From Kitasatospora terrestris (lineage in GTDB: Bacteria; Actinomycetota; Actinomycetes; Streptomycetales; Streptomycetaceae), in NCBI RefSeq assembly GCF_039542905.1, contig NZ_BAABIS010000001.1, positions 6,262,001-6,326,000 of the forward strand: a stretch of 64,000 bases of DNA, given 5' to 3'. Each line of letters begins with the position of its first letter. Position 1 is the stretch's first letter. Both the position numbers and the translations under genes were made by a program. This document shows positions 34,867-43,000 of the stretch, piece by piece. A model generated the notes under the pieces. It had not been told where the DNA came from. It did not search any database and was given only the letters and a program-made list of their open reading frames with translations.

Positions 34867-36060
34867 ATGACCGCGGTACAGCCCGAGTTCACGTTCCCGC
34901 TCGACCGGCGCGGCGACGTGCTCCCGGAGGAGGTGGACCTGCTGCGGGAGAAGCACCCGGTGGCCAGGGTCCGCACCATGACCGGCGACGAGGCGTGGCT
35001 GGTGAGCAACTACGCGCTGGCCAAGCAGGTGCTGGAGGACGAGCGCTTCAGCCTCAAGGACACCGCCAACCCGGGGGTGCCGCGCCAGTACGCGCTGACC
35101 ATCCCGCCGGAGGTGGTCGACAACATGGGCAACATCAACAGCGCCGGCCTGCGCGACGCCGTGATGAAGACCCTCTCGCCGCGCGCCGACCGCGAGTTGG
35201 CGGGCTGGTTGGAGGCGCAGGCGCACCGGCTGATCGACGACCTGGTCGCCCAGGGCGCCCCCGGCGAGCTGCGCGACGGCTTCACCGAGCCGTACTCGGC
35301 CGCGCTGCACTGCCGGCTGCTCGGCATCCCCACCGACGACTGGCGCCGGCTGATGGCCGGCATCGACGTCGCGTTCATCACCAGCCCGAAGCCCTTCGAG
35401 GGCTCGACCCCGAACTGGTACAAGGATCTCGGCTACATGGTCGAGCAGCTGAACGCGGAGCCCACCCAGGGCCTGCTCGGCCGGTTCGCCGAACTGCGCC
35501 GCTCGCCGGACGCCGCGGACCGGGTGAGCGACGAACTGCTGGCCACCGTCGCCCTGTCGCTGTTCGGCGCGGGCGCGGTCTCCACCTCCTCGTTCCTGCT
35601 GCACGCCATCATCCACCTGGTGGAGCGGCCCGAGCTCGCCGAGCGGATCCGCCGCGAGCCGCAGGTGATCGGCCGGGCGGTGGACGAGCTGCTGCGCTAC
35701 AACCTGTCGATCGGCGACGCGCTGCCCCGGATCGCGCTCGCCGACGTGCGGCTGGGCGAGGTGGAGGTGGAGCGGGGCGAGCTGGTGCTGGTGCTGATCG
35801 AGGGCGCCAACAACGACCCGGAGGTCTTCCCGCACCCGGAGCGGATCGACTTCGACCGGGAGTCCAACCCGCACCTGGCGTTCGGCGGCGGCCGGCACTT
35901 CTGCCCGGCCTCGGCGCTGGGCCGCACCCATGCGGAGATCGCCATCACCGCGCTGGTCGAGCGGCTGCCCGAGCTGCGGCTCGCCCTCCCGGTGGAGCAG
36001 CTGGCCTGGCGCCCGGGCTTCATCAAGCGCCTGCCGGAGCGCCTGCCGGTGGTCTGGTAG
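34867..36060 (+). CDS. CYP121-like cytochrome P450 (predicted mycocyclosin synthase or related cyclodipeptide oxidase)
   Basis: 397 residues, ATG preceded by AAGGAGAG. Similarity to M. tuberculosis CYP121 (as I remember it) runs end to end: TGDEAWLVSNYALAKQVLED, IPPEVVDNMGNI, FGAGAVSTSSF, the heme loop FGGGRHFCPASALGR with Cys346, and the ending RLPERLPVVW. The I-helix lacks the usual acid-Thr pair, as in CYP121 (Ala...Ser). CYP121 joins the two tyrosine rings of cyclo(Tyr-Tyr) by a C-C bond. Substrate-pocket Phe168 and Trp182 of CYP121 are conserved, but positions 385-386 (Gln-Arg) read Ile386-Lys387 here. Nucleobase-coupled products, reported for related streptomycete P450s, are an alternative. 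Confidence 0.92.
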   Translation: MTAVQPEFTFPLDRRGDVLPEEVDLLREKHPVARVRTMTGDEAWLVSNYALAKQVLEDERFSLKDTANPGVPRQYALTIPPEVVDNMGNINSAGLRDAVMKTLSPRADRELAGWLEAQAHRLIDDLVAQGAPGELRDGFTEPYSAALHCRLLGIPTDDWRRLMAGIDVAFITSPKPFEGSTPNWYKDLGYMVEQLNAEPTQGLLGRFAELRRSPDAADRVSDELLATVALSLFGAGAVSTSSFLLHAIIHLVERPELAERIRREPQVIGRAVDELLRYNLSIGDALPRIALADVRLGEVEVERGELVLVLIEGANNDPEVFPHPERIDFDRESNPHLAFGGGRHFCPASALGRTHAEIAITALVERLPELRLALPVEQLAWRPGFIKRLPERLPVVW

Positions 36061-36133
36061 GGCCCGCGGGCAGCGACCACCGGCGGGTCCTCGGCCTCCG
36101 GCCCGGCGGCCGCCACCGACGGTACGCTTCGCG

Positions 36134-36189
36134 CCGGAAGCCGGAAGCCGGAAGCCGGAAGCCGGAAGCCGGAAGCCGGAAGCCGGAAG
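36134..36189 (+). repeat. Tandem repeat, eight perfect copies of CCGGAAG
   Basis: A 56-base head-to-tail array of a 7-base unit, with no variation between copies, in the 213-base space between the convergent CYP121-like gene and the inositol-monophosphatase-family gene. It starts 73 bases after the P450 stop. The unit is not a multiple of three and lies outside both reading frames. Such a perfect array is prone to copy-number change between strains. Confidence 0.97.
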
Positions 36190-36273
36190 CCCGACGGCTC
36201 CCGCCTCCGGCAGGGAGGCGCTCCGGGGCCCGCGGGGATCCCCGCCTGCGGGCGTGAGCCCGGGGACGGCGGC

Positions 36274-37083
36274 CTACGCGGGGGAGTCGCCGTCCAGCAG
36301 GATGCGGTGGATCCGCTCCCACTGCTCCGGGTCGGCGGCGACCAGCAGGCCCTCCTGGCAACCGGGGGCCTCGGGCCGGTAGGGGAGGCCGTCCAGCCGG
36401 GCGGAGCGGCCGCCGGCCTCGCTGACCAGCAGCGAGCCGGGCGCGTGGTCCCACGGCAGGGTGCGCCAGTACAGGATGAAGTCCTGCTCGCCGACGGTGA
36501 TCAGCGGGTACTCGATCCCGGCCGAGCTGCGGCCGGGATCGAGGTGGTCGAAGGCCCGGGCGTTGGCCCGCAGCCGGTGGTGGGCCGCCGGGTCGAGGAA
36601 GCGGGACTTCAGGACGCCGCGCCACTTCTCCGGCTCCGCGGCGGGCGGCGGGCAGGTCAGCCGGTGGCCGTCGCGCCAGGCGCCGGCGCCGAGCTCGGCG
36701 CTGTACGCCGTCCCGGTGACCGGCTGCCAGATCCAGGACGCCACGGTCTGCCCGGCGCGGACCAGCGCGGCCATCACCGCGAAGTCCGGGCGGCCGGCCA
36801 CGAAGTTCGAGGTGCCGTCCACCGGGTCGACCAGCCAGACGGCGGGCTCGGTGTGCAGGGAGCGGGCCAGCTCGGGGTCGGCGGAGACCGCCTCTTCGCC
36901 GACCACCGGCACCGGGAGCAGTTCGCGCAGCCGACGGGAGATGATCTGCTCGGCCTCACGGTCGGCGACCGTGACCACCTCGCCGGGCGCCTTCTCCATC
37001 ACCTCGCCGGCGGCCAGCGCCCGGAACCTGGGTTCCACCGCCTCCGCCGACGCCTCGGCGAGGATCTCCGCCACCTTCTCCAT
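36274..37083 (-). CDS. Inositol monophosphatase family protein
   Basis: 269 residues. The metal sites of the family are present: GEEAVS, WLVDPVDGTSNFVAGRPDFAV (D-P-x-D-G-T) and WDHAPGSLLVSEAGG (W-D-x-A-P-G). It should be a Mg2+-dependent phosphatase acting on inositol-1-phosphate, a nucleoside bisphosphate or a related compound. I chose ATG 37083; a GTG six bases upstream is also possible. It sits between the P450 and the last gene of the siderophore operon on the same strand as the latter, 85 bases downstream of it, so read-through is possible, though a role in the siderophore pathway is not evident. Confidence 0.87.
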   Translation of the reverse strand: MEKVAEILAEASAEAVEPRFRALAAGEVMEKAPGEVVTVADREAEQIISRRLRELLPVPVVGEEAVSADPELARSLHTEPAVWLVDPVDGTSNFVAGRPDFAVMAALVRAGQTVASWIWQPVTGTAYSAELGAGAWRDGHRLTCPPPAAEPEKWRGVLKSRFLDPAAHHRLRANARAFDHLDPGRSSAGIEYPLITVGEQDFILYWRTLPWDHAPGSLLVSEAGGRSARLDGLPYRPEAPGCQEGLLVAADPEQWERIHRILLDGDSPA

Positions 37084-37168
37084 CAGCACGCGCCCGCTCC
37101 CTTCCGCTGGTACCACTCTCGCACGTCCGTGCGGGCGGTCGCGCAGTGGACGGCGCGCTGAGCAGCGG

Positions 37169-38362
37169 TTACCGGGGGTCGGCGGGGTCCAGATAGTGGA
37201 ACGCCGGGCGCGGGTGCATCAGGAACTCGTGGTGCGAGATGTTCCAGGCGTAGGCGCCGGCCATCGCGAAGAGCAGCCGGTCGCCGGCCCGCAGTGCGGC
37301 GACCGGGGTGCGGGCGGCGAGCACGTCCTTGGGGGTGCACAGCTGGCCGGAGACGGTGACCGGGGCGTCGGTGGCGCCGGGACGGGGCCACGGGTGCGGC
37401 CAGTGGTCGACGGGCAGCACCGTGAAGGGCTGGGAGTGGCCGCGGGTGGCCGGGGTGCGCAGGTGGTGGGTGCCGCCGCGGACCACCGCGAAGTCCTCGC
37501 CGTGGCTGCGCTTCACGTCGAGCACCTCGGTGGCGTACCAGCCGCAGTACGCGGTGAGGGCGCGGCCGGGTTCGATCCGCAGGGTCAGGCCGGGGTGCGG
37601 GGCCAGCAGCTTGCCGAGGCCCTCGCCGAACCGGGCCCAGTCGAAGCGGGCGTCCGGGTCGTCGTAGTCGACGGCCATCCCGCCGCCGACGTTGACCTCG
37701 TGCAGCGGGAGGCGGTGGCGGGCGGCCAGCTCGGTAGACCAGGTGACGATCCGCTCGGCGAGGCGCAGCTGCTCGTCGGCGGGCAGGCCGCTGGCCAGGT
37801 GGGCGTGGATGCCGCGCAGCCGCAGGTGCTCGAAGCCGGGGGAGGCCAGCAGGGCGAGGCAGGCCTCGATCCGGTCGGGGTCCATGCCGAACGGGGTCGG
37901 GCGGCCGCCCATGGCCAGCGCGACGCCGGCGAGCGCGCCGTCGCCGACCGGGAGGTTGGCGCGGAGCAGGACGTCCACGGGCCGGTCGGCGGTGGCGGCG
38001 GCCGCGGCGAGCGCGTGCAGCTCCCGCTCGCTCTCCACGTGCCAGCGCCGGACGGCGGGCAGCCGCAGTGCGGCGGCGATCTCCTCGGGCGTCTTGCCGG
38101 GGCCGCCGAAGGCCAGCGGCGCGTCCGGGACGGTGGCGTGGACGTGCGCCAACTCGCCGCCGGAGGAAACCTCGTAGCCGTCCACCAGGCCGCTGAGCGC
38201 GGTCAGCACCGGCGCCTCGGGGTTGGCCTTGGCGGCGTAGTACAGCTCGACCCGGTCGGGCAGGGCGGCGCGGACCGCGGCCGCGTGGGAGCGCAGCGCC
38301 GCGAGGTCGTACAGGTACGCCGGCAGTTCGGCCAGCTCGGCCGCTGCGGTCGGGACGGTCAC
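37169..38362 (-). CDS. PLP-dependent decarboxylase of the ornithine/DAP decarboxylase (fold III) family, SbnH-like
   Basis: 397 residues from a GTG overlapping the upstream synthetase stop (GTGA). Schiff-base Lys45 (YYAAKANPEAPVL), the glycine-rich phosphate loop VNVGGGMAVDY, IEPGRALTAYCG and the C-terminal QLCTPKDVLA (Cys and Asp of the second subunit) mark an alanine-racemase-fold decarboxylase. In the staphyloferrin B pathway SbnH of this family decarboxylates a citryl-diaminopropionate intermediate. The position at the end of an operon with two IucA/IucC synthetases supports a similar tailoring step. Housekeeping LysA is less likely given the context. Confidence 0.85.
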   Translation of the reverse strand: MTVPTAAAELAELPAYLYDLAALRSHAAAVRAALPDRVELYYAAKANPEAPVLTALSGLVDGYEVSSGGELAHVHATVPDAPLAFGGPGKTPEEIAAALRLPAVRRWHVESERELHALAAAAATADRPVDVLLRANLPVGDGALAGVALAMGGRPTPFGMDPDRIEACLALLASPGFEHLRLRGIHAHLASGLPADEQLRLAERIVTWSTELAARHRLPLHEVNVGGGMAVDYDDPDARFDWARFGEGLGKLLAPHPGLTLRIEPGRALTAYCGWYATEVLDVKRSHGEDFAVVRGGTHHLRTPATRGHSQPFTVLPVDHWPHPWPRPGATDAPVTVSGQLCTPKDVLAARTPVAALRAGDRLLFAMAGAYAWNISHHEFLMHPRPAFHYLDPADPR

Positions 38363-40143
38363 GCGTACTCCTTGGCGGGTGCGGCGGCGGGTGCGGCGGT
38401 GGGGGCGGCCGGTGCGGGGACGGCTGCGGTCGCCGGGAGCGGGGCGCAGGCTCCGGCGGGCAGGGACAGCGGGGAGGCCAGCGGGACGTAGCCCGCCTCG
38501 CGGTCCGGGCGGCGGGTCCAGCGGGTGAGCAGGTTGGCCTTCGCGGGGAGCGGGACGCCTGCCAGCAGGGCGGCCAGCCGGGGCGGGCAGCCGTGGGCGT
38601 CGGCGTACGCGCCGAGCGCCGCGCCGACCTCCTCCCAGAGCCCGGCCTCCAGCTCGGGGTGCCGGTCGGCGAGGGCGGCGAGCAGTTCGGCGAGGTGGTT
38701 GACGAGCAGGCAGTAGACCACGCGGTCCCAGCCGCGCTGCGCGTCGTAGGTCATCGGCCCGGCGACGTCGGCGGGCAGGGCGGCGAGCAGGGCGGCGTTG
38801 TGCTCGGGGAGCAGCTTGGTGCCCTCCAGGTCGCGGAAGAGCACCTGGGCGGGGCGGCCGTCGGCGTCCACGCAGACCAGGACGTTCTGCAGGTGAGGTT
38901 CCAGGACGATGCCGTGGTCGAAGTAGGCGGCGAGCACGGGCGGGACGACCAGCCGCAGGTAGGCGGCCCACCAGGCGCGGGCGGCCGCGGCGTCGCGGTC
39001 GCCGAGCAGCGCGGAGACCTGTGCGGGGCTGGTCGGGTACTCGTCGGCGACGGCGGCGGCGAGCAGCGGGGTGAGGCCGGGTCGGACGACCTCGTCCAGG
39101 CCCTCCCGGACGATCAGCCCGAAGCCCTCGAACAGCGAGGTGTCGGGCGTGCCGTCGGCGCCGGGCAGCGCCAGGGTGCGGAAGGCGGGCTCGCGCAGCA
39201 TCGCCGCGTCGGGGAAGCGCCCGGCCAGGTCGGCGAGCGGCCCGGCGAGCAGCCGGGTCAGGGTGACGGCGCCGGTGAGCTCGTACGCGGAGTTCTTCCG
39301 CAGGCAGTTGGTGATCCGCACGTTGAGGCTGAACTTGAGGAACGCGCCCTCGCCGTACAGGGTGCGCACCGAGGCGGTGGCCGCGTACGGGGTGCCGCCC
39401 TCGCCGAGGTCGAGGACGTCGCCGCGGTCCAGGGCGGCGCGCAGCAGCGGGTGGTCGGCCAGCAGCCGGTACTGCCAGGGGTGGGCCGGCAGCAGGGTGT
39501 AGCCGTCGGGGACGGTGCGCAGGGCGTCCAGGTGGGCGAGCGCGGCCGGGTCGGCGGTGTCCTGGGCGATGTACTCGGTGCGGACGGCGAGGTGCCGCAG
39601 CCGGAACGCGGCGCGCGCCTCGGGCGCGTAGTCGGACCAGGAGCCGCGGGCGGCGGAGCGGGACTTGGGCGCCGGGTGGAAGCGGTGGCCGAAGAGCAGG
39701 GCCTGCTCGGACTCCAGGTACGGGTCGCCGCCGTCGGCCGGGCGGGCGGCCAGCGCGGATTCGACGCCGTGGTGGCTGGAGGCGACCTGGTCGAGGAACT
39801 CCTCGTTGGCCACGCCGGTGCGCAGGGTGAGCTCCGCGCGGACGTGCTCGGCGAGCTCGCGCCAGGCCAGCTCCCGCCAGCCGTCCGGGGTCCGCTCGCA
39901 GACCGGGCCGGTGAAGCGGTGCGCGCCGAGCAGCGAGGTGCGGCGCAGCGCGACCCGCAGCAGCGCGCCGCGGCGGGGGAGGCGCAGCAGCAGGGTGCCG
40001 TCGGCGACGGCGGTCTGGTGCTCGGGTGCGGAGACCTCGCGGAGCAGGCAGTTCAGCAGGGTGTGGGCGACGGCGTGGTCGGCGGTGGGCAGGGCGTCCG
40101 GGCCCGCCGCCGTGGGATGGCGGTCGGTCTGCGTGGTCGTCAT
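38359..40143 (-). CDS. IucA/IucC-family NIS siderophore synthetase (first in listing)
   Basis: 594 residues. NIS synthetases activate a carboxylate, usually citrate, as its adenylate and couple it to an amine. Visible landmarks are SSHHGVESAL, FGHRFHPAPKSRSA, LLPAHPWQYRLL, TASVRTLYGEGAFLKFSLNVRITNCLRKN and the C-terminal DHGIVLEPHLQNVLV of the FhuF-like thumb, covering the full length of the family. The last 40 residues are an Ala/Pro-rich tail. The ATG overlaps the MFS stop (ATGA) and the stop overlaps the decarboxylase GTG. It is one of two synthetases, so two different or successive condensations are expected. Confidence 0.93.
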   Translation of the reverse strand: MTTTQTDRHPTAAGPDALPTADHAVAHTLLNCLLREVSAPEHQTAVADGTLLLRLPRRGALLRVALRRTSLLGAHRFTGPVCERTPDGWRELAWRELAEHVRAELTLRTGVANEEFLDQVASSHHGVESALAARPADGGDPYLESEQALLFGHRFHPAPKSRSAARGSWSDYAPEARAAFRLRHLAVRTEYIAQDTADPAALAHLDALRTVPDGYTLLPAHPWQYRLLADHPLLRAALDRGDVLDLGEGGTPYAATASVRTLYGEGAFLKFSLNVRITNCLRKNSAYELTGAVTLTRLLAGPLADLAGRFPDAAMLREPAFRTLALPGADGTPDTSLFEGFGLIVREGLDEVVRPGLTPLLAAAVADEYPTSPAQVSALLGDRDAAAARAWWAAYLRLVVPPVLAAYFDHGIVLEPHLQNVLVCVDADGRPAQVLFRDLEGTKLLPEHNAALLAALPADVAGPMTYDAQRGWDRVVYCLLVNHLAELLAALADRHPELEAGLWEEVGAALGAYADAHGCPPRLAALLAGVPLPAKANLLTRWTRRPDREAGYVPLASPLSLPAGACAPLPATAAVPAPAAPTAAPAAAPAKEYA

Positions 40144-41333
40144 CGGGGGCTCCAGCGGGTCAGGAGGACGAGTGCGGCGGCGAGCGCGGCCGCGGCGGTG
40201 CCGGCGAGCACGGGGGCGGTCGGGCCGAAGGCGCCGTTGACCAGGGCGGCGGCGGCACCGGCGGCGACCGCGCCGCCCTTGGAGACCAGCTCCAGGGTGC
40301 CGAACATCCGCCCCGGGGCCCGTCCTTCGGCGGCGGCCGCAGCGAGGACCGACAGGCAGACCAGGCCGAGGGTGAGGCCGGCGCCGAGGGCCGTGCGGGC
40401 GAGCACGAAGGCGGGCAGCGAGTGGGCGGCGCCGTGCCCGGCGAGGCCGAGGCCGACCAGCGCGAAGGCGGCGAACAGGCCGGTGCGCGGGCGGTGGTGG
40501 AACAGGTGGTGGATGCGGCCGGCGGTGAGCAGGTACACCAGGTGCGGCAGGGCGAAGAGCACGCCGGAGACCGTGCCGGAGACGCCGGGCAACTGCTGCT
40601 CGACCAGGGCGATCAGGTAGGGGAAGGAGACGATGGTGGCGAAGACGAAGGCGAACTCGAAGAGGTAGAGCAGGCGCAGCTGCTTCGCCGGGGCGGCCGC
40701 CGGGCCGGTGGCCGCGGCCTGGCCGGGCGGCTGCTCGGGCTCCGGGAGGAAGGCGAGCAGGGCGGCGGCGGCCAGCGGCAGCACGGCCATCAGCAGGTAC
40801 TGCCGGTGCGGCGGCATCCACGGGGAGAGCGCGCCGACCAGGATCGGCGCGGCGACCAGCGAGGCGCGGGCGCTGCCCTGCATCAGGGTGAGCGCGCGGG
40901 AGAGGTCGGAGCCGCGCAGCGCGGCGCCGAGGTAGCCGTTGGTGGCGGCGAAGGTGCCGCCGAGGAAGCCCTGGAGGACCAGTGCGACGGTGAATCCGGC
41001 CAGCGAGTCGGCCGCGCCCGCCAGCAGGAAGGAGACGGTGAGCCCGAGTTGGGCGCGCAGCAGCAGCCGCTTGCGGCCGAAGCGGTCCGCCAGCCGCCCC
41101 CAGAACGGGGCGCCGAGCGCGCTGAACACGGTCGGCACGATGTACAGCAGCCCGGCCCAGTGCCCCTCGCGGTCGCCCAGGGTGGGCAGGATCTCGGTCA
41201 GGTACGGCGGCAGGCCGAGCGCGGCGAACGAGGCGACGAAGTAGCAGGCGGCCACCGCGTGCACCTGGCGGCGGTCCAGCCCGGTGGGCCGGCCCGCGGC
41301 GAGGGTGCCGCGCTCCAGCGCCCCGGTGCTCAC
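40140..41333 (-). CDS. MFS transporter, probable siderophore exporter
   Basis: 397 residues from a GTG. Twelve hydrophobic helices can be traced, with the MFS loop motif WGRLADRFGRKRLLL between helices 2 and 3 and a central cytoplasmic loop (about 190-210). It is wedged between the two IucA/IucC genes with 4-base overlaps on both sides, as SbnD is in the staphyloferrin B operon. Export of the finished siderophore is the obvious role; drug export cannot be excluded from sequence alone. Confidence 0.87.
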   Translation of the reverse strand: MSTGALERGTLAAGRPTGLDRRQVHAVAACYFVASFAALGLPPYLTEILPTLGDREGHWAGLLYIVPTVFSALGAPFWGRLADRFGRKRLLLRAQLGLTVSFLLAGAADSLAGFTVALVLQGFLGGTFAATNGYLGAALRGSDLSRALTLMQGSARASLVAAPILVGALSPWMPPHRQYLLMAVLPLAAAALLAFLPEPEQPPGQAAATGPAAAPAKQLRLLYLFEFAFVFATIVSFPYLIALVEQQLPGVSGTVSGVLFALPHLVYLLTAGRIHHLFHHRPRTGLFAAFALVGLGLAGHGAAHSLPAFVLARTALGAGLTLGLVCLSVLAAAAAEGRAPGRMFGTLELVSKGGAVAAGAAAALVNGAFGPTAPVLAGTAAAALAAALVLLTRWSPR

Positions 41334-43000
41334 GACCGCCCCGCGCGGAGCAGGTAGTTGGGCCCGTCGGTGTAGTGCTTGTTGATGTCGGTGGCGCCGG
41401 AGCGGTCCTTGGCCAGCAGGGTGCCGGCGGTCACCATCGCCTTGACCGGCAGCCGTTCGGCCTCCAGCAGGTCGCGGCGGAGCGCGGCGCCGTCCTCGCC
41501 GAGCCGGTCGACCGCCGCGGTGAGGGTGTCGCGCAGCAGCCCGAGGCCGTCCTCCAGCGGGAGGCGTCCGTGCTCGGCGAGGCCGAAGGCGAGGGCGGCG
41601 GTGCACAGGTGGCCGGTGATGGTGGTGAACAGGTCGGTGAGCGCCCGGTCCCCGTCGCCGAAGATCCGCTCGTCGTCGAACAGGTCGCGGTAGGGGGCGA
41701 GGCCGCCGAGCCGGGTCAGGTTGATCCGGGGGCCGTCGTTGTCCTTGTACAGCAGGCGCAGCCGGGTCCGGCCGCGGTGGGTGTCGAGCACCAGCGAGGT
41801 GTTCTGCTGGTGCGACTCCAGCGCGATGCCGTACCCGAACAGCGTGGTCTGCCAGTCCAGCAGCAGCTCCAGCAGCTCGCGGTACAGCTCGCGGACGGAG
41901 CCGGCCCAGAAGCGGTCGGCGAGGTGGTCGACGACCAGCCGGCCGCCGGGTGCCGGGGCGAGCAGCGCGGCCAGTGGGACGGTGACCGCGTCGCCCAGGC
42001 CGGCCGGGTAGCGGCGGAGCAGGACGGCCAGCAGTTCGTCGCCGGCGGCCTGCGCGTGGCACTGCTCGTCGGCGTGCAGGACGCGCCCGGCGAAGCGGGG
42101 TTCGCGCTCCAGCACGGCCTGCAGCAGGAGCTGGCCGGCGGCGCCGTCGGTGAGCGTGCCGGGCTTGATGGTGCGCCGGTTGCGCATCCCGAGGGTGGCG
42201 GTGGCCAGCGGCAGCTTGAGGTGGATCGAGGGCTCGTGGGCGACCGCGACGGTGCGCATCGACAGGGTCGGCAGCACCTCCAGGTACGGCTCGTCGATCA
42301 GGACCGCGCCGGGCAGGTCCGGCAGGTGGTCGACGGTCAGCGGGTGCACCGGGATGGTCAGGAACGGCCCGTCCACGCCGAGCTGCCGGGCGCTGGGCCA
42401 CCAGGCGGGGAGTGGCGACACGCCGTGCACGTCCAGCTCGCCGACCGGCACGGCCAGCCAGCGCAGCTCGAACGACGGGTGGAACTCCGGTGCGTACGAC
42501 CGCAGTTGCTCGTCGCTGAGGCCGGATCGGCCGCGCGCGGTCGGGTACACCGGGTGGTCGAGGTAGGCGGCGAGGGTGTCGAAGGCGAGCGAGGAGCCGA
42601 GGCCGGTCCACCGGGCCGGGTCCTTGCCGTGGGCCTCGGCGAGCCGGCCGTGCACCGCGTCCCGGACGCTCTCGTGCAGCTCCATGGTGGCCAGGGTCTG
42701 CCGGCACTCCTCGGCGAAGGCCAGGTGGCCGGCGCGATCCAGCGGGTCGGCGTCCGCGGCCAGCCGCATCAGGATCTCCGGGAGCTCGCCCAGCTCCTCG
42801 CCGTCGGCCTCCAGCAGCGGCAGCCGGACGGCGTCCTCGCACTGGAAGCCCTCGGCCGCCACCGGCAGGGCGAACCGGCCGCTGCGCAGCCACCGCCCGT
42901 CGGCCCGCAGCTCCTCGACGGCGCCGGTGCGCAGGCCCAGCACGTCCTCGCGCAGCAGGGCGGAGAGCACCCGCAGGGTCAGCCGCTCGGCCGGGGTCAC
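41330..43000 (-). CDS. IucA/IucC-family NIS siderophore synthetase (second in listing)
   Basis: 556 residues from a GTG overlapping the ATP-grasp stop. Family landmarks include GLGSSLAFDTLAAYLDHPVYPTARGRSG, IPVHPLTVDHL, PTLSMRTVAVA, IHLKLPLATATLGMRNRRTI and the C-terminal YGIALESHQQNTSLVLD. It differs clearly from the other synthetase in this operon, so the two are not recent duplicates and probably belong to different NIS types. Its partner substrate cannot be read from the sequence; citrate with 1,3-diaminopropane or an amino acid is plausible. Confidence 0.92.
   Translation of the reverse strand: MTPAERLTLRVLSALLREDVLGLRTGAVEELRADGRWLRSGRFALPVAAEGFQCEDAVRLPLLEADGEELGELPEILMRLAADADPLDRAGHLAFAEECRQTLATMELHESVRDAVHGRLAEAHGKDPARWTGLGSSLAFDTLAAYLDHPVYPTARGRSGLSDEQLRSYAPEFHPSFELRWLAVPVGELDVHGVSPLPAWWPSARQLGVDGPFLTIPVHPLTVDHLPDLPGAVLIDEPYLEVLPTLSMRTVAVAHEPSIHLKLPLATATLGMRNRRTIKPGTLTDGAAGQLLLQAVLEREPRFAGRVLHADEQCHAQAAGDELLAVLLRRYPAGLGDAVTVPLAALLAPAPGGRLVVDHLADRFWAGSVRELYRELLELLLDWQTTLFGYGIALESHQQNTSLVLDTHRGRTRLRLLYKDNDGPRINLTRLGGLAPYRDLFDDERIFGDGDRALTDLFTTITGHLCTAALAFGLAEHGRLPLEDGLGLLRDTLTAAVDRLGEDGAALRRDLLEAERLPVKAMVTAGTLLAKDRSGATDINKHYTDGPNYLLRAGRS

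Noticed and set aside
36134..36189. CRISPR array
   Set aside because: The repeats are 7 bases with no spacers, and no cas genes are present.
37169..38362. Housekeeping diaminopimelate decarboxylase lysA
   Set aside because: Same fold and motifs, but it is translationally coupled to a siderophore synthetase, which fits an SbnH-like role better.
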